A DNA stretch of 8,218 nt, from contig CALPUT020000097.1 in the NCBI GenBank assembly GCA_943326825.2, forward strand, positions 1 through 8,218, in the 5' to 3' direction. The notes beneath the pieces are model-generated. The model saw nothing but the letters and a program-made list of their open reading frames with translations. It was not told the DNA's origin and searched no databases. Made by a program: the position numbers and the translations under genes. Positions 7,296 through 8,218 of the stretch are shown in pieces. The stretch is from Chryseobacterium gleum. Lineage in GTDB: Bacteria > Bacteroidota > Bacteroidia > Flavobacteriales_D > Crocinitomicaceae. Position 1 is the stretch's first letter; each line of letters begins with the position of its first letter.

Positions 7296-8218
7296 ATGTT
7301 AAAAATAGTAGTTTCATTTTTATTTTTAGTGACCTTATTTTATTCAAAAGCACAAGTTGCTATGGATACAATTGAAACTAAAGGTGGTAGGATGATTCTT
7401 TATTCAAATAAGACATGGCAATATGTTGAGGATCAAAAATTTAATGGAATATTAAATCCGAGGCTACATGCACTTGTTTCCAAAGATTCATCTTTAAGAT
7501 TTGTTCAACGTTGGGACAATAATGTATGCTTTTCAACTGATCGTGCAAATGACATGAATAAGCTGAAAGATACACTTTGGTTGTGTGTGGTTGATGAGTC
7601 TGACGATGAGTTTGTTATGCCTGTTCCAGGAATGTTAACTTCACGTTACGGACCAAGAAAAGGTCGTAATCACAATGGAGTTGATTTGGATTTAAATACT
7701 GGAGATACAGTAAGAGCATGTTGGTCAGGAAAAGTTAGATATGCAAAATTTAATAATGGTGGTTTTGGAAATTTAGTTGTGATTAGACATCATAATGGAC
7801 TTGAATCATTTTATGCCCACTTAAGTAAATTAATGGTTGCACCAAACCAATCTGTAAAAGCTGGTGAAGTTATCGGTTTAGGAGGGAATACAGGTAGATC
7901 TTTTGGTTCTCATTTGCATTTTGAAATTCGTTTTTACGATGCTGCGCTAAATCCTGAGGAAGTAATAGATTTTTCAGAAAGAAAATGTCGTGATCATAAT
8001 TTATTAGTTCATAGATATCTATTTAAACCAGGAGCAAAACCAACAAATTTAGATGAGGAAGAAATAGAAGAGCCTGAAGTTGAATTAAAGCCAATTGAGT
8101 CTCAGCATAAATATTACAGAGTAAGATCTGGTGATACATTGACAGAAATTGCAAATAAAAATAGAACAACAGTTTCTAAGATTTGTCAGCTAAACGGAAT
8201 TAGAGTAACAACTTCTTT
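7296..8218 (+). CDS. M23 (LytM/lysostaphin-type) peptidoglycan metallopeptidase with LysM domain, cut by window end
   Basis: The first 307 codons of a secreted cell-wall hydrolase; the 3' end lies outside the window. Signal peptide at 1-19 (cleavage after SKA, before QVAMD), then an N-terminal region of about 85 residues that I do not recognise. The M23 domain spans about 106-225. HNGVD carries zinc ligands H126 and D130, YAHL carries catalytic H175, and SHLHFEIR carries catalytic H206 and zinc ligand H208. SRYGPRKGR and GLGGNTGRS are further family blocks. All catalytic residues are intact, so it should cut peptide crosslinks. A Glu-rich linker (253-268) leads to a LysM domain starting YYRVRSGDTLTEIANKN (273-289), which binds glycan strands; more LysM copies may follow. 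The ATG gives a signal peptide immediately and lies downstream of a clear -7 box, which supports this start. Confidence 0.92.
   Translation, partial: MLKIVVSFLFLVTLFYSKAQVAMDTIETKGGRMILYSNKTWQYVEDQKFNGILNPRLHALVSKDSSLRFVQRWDNNVCFSTDRANDMNKLKDTLWLCVVDESDDEFVMPVPGMLTSRYGPRKGRNHNGVDLDLNTGDTVRACWSGKVRYAKFNNGGFGNLVVIRHHNGLESFYAHLSKLMVAPNQSVKAGEVIGLGGNTGRSFGSHLHFEIRFYDAALNPEEVIDFSERKCRDHNLLVHRYLFKPGAKPTNLDEEEIEEPEVELKPIESQHKYYRVRSGDTLTEIANKNRTTVSKICQLNGIRVTTS

Overview
The window looks like a chromosomal segment of an AT-rich Bacteroidota bacterium, most likely in the order Flavobacteriales. The evidence is GyrB and RdgB sequences of flavobacterial character, promoter -7 boxes of the form TAnnTTTG instead of a sigma70 -10 box, weak or absent Shine-Dalgarno sites, several outer-envelope lipoproteins, an OmpA-domain protein and GldI-like FKBP lipoproteins. 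A Cryomorphaceae or Crocinitomicaceae-like member is possible, but I cannot assign a family from this sequence alone.

Layout from left to right. An RdgB/HAM1 nucleotide-sanitising pyrophosphatase (+) converges on gyrB (-), and a strong hairpin with A and T tracts on its flanks separates them and could terminate both. Upstream of gyrB is a 190-bp AT-rich spacer holding an 11-bp inverted repeat built from two DnaA-box-like 9-mers, and then an OmpA C-terminal-domain protein (-). This protein diverges from an exported glutathione-peroxidase-family thiol peroxidase (+). The peroxidase converges on a GT-B glycosyltransferase (-), and the 76-bp gap between them is filled by an array of TTGATAG-like heptamers that turns into its own reverse complement and supplies the glycosyltransferase stop codon. 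Divergent from the glycosyltransferase are two overlapping FKBP-type lipoprotein genes (+), one with a single FKBP domain and one with two. The last gene is an M23 metallopeptidase with a LysM domain (+), which has its own promoter and is cut by the window end.

Common theme. Apart from the two housekeeping genes (rdgB, gyrB), nearly every product is predicted to be exported or to build the envelope: peptidoglycan binding (OmpA domain, LysM), peptidoglycan cleavage (M23), periplasmic folding (FKBP lipoproteins), extracytoplasmic peroxide defence and glycosylation. No mobile element, CRISPR array, tRNA or rRNA gene was seen. No clearly new multi-gene system is visible. The most unusual items are the heptamer inverted array, the DnaA-box-like inverted repeat in front of gyrB, and the degenerate FKBP active sites.
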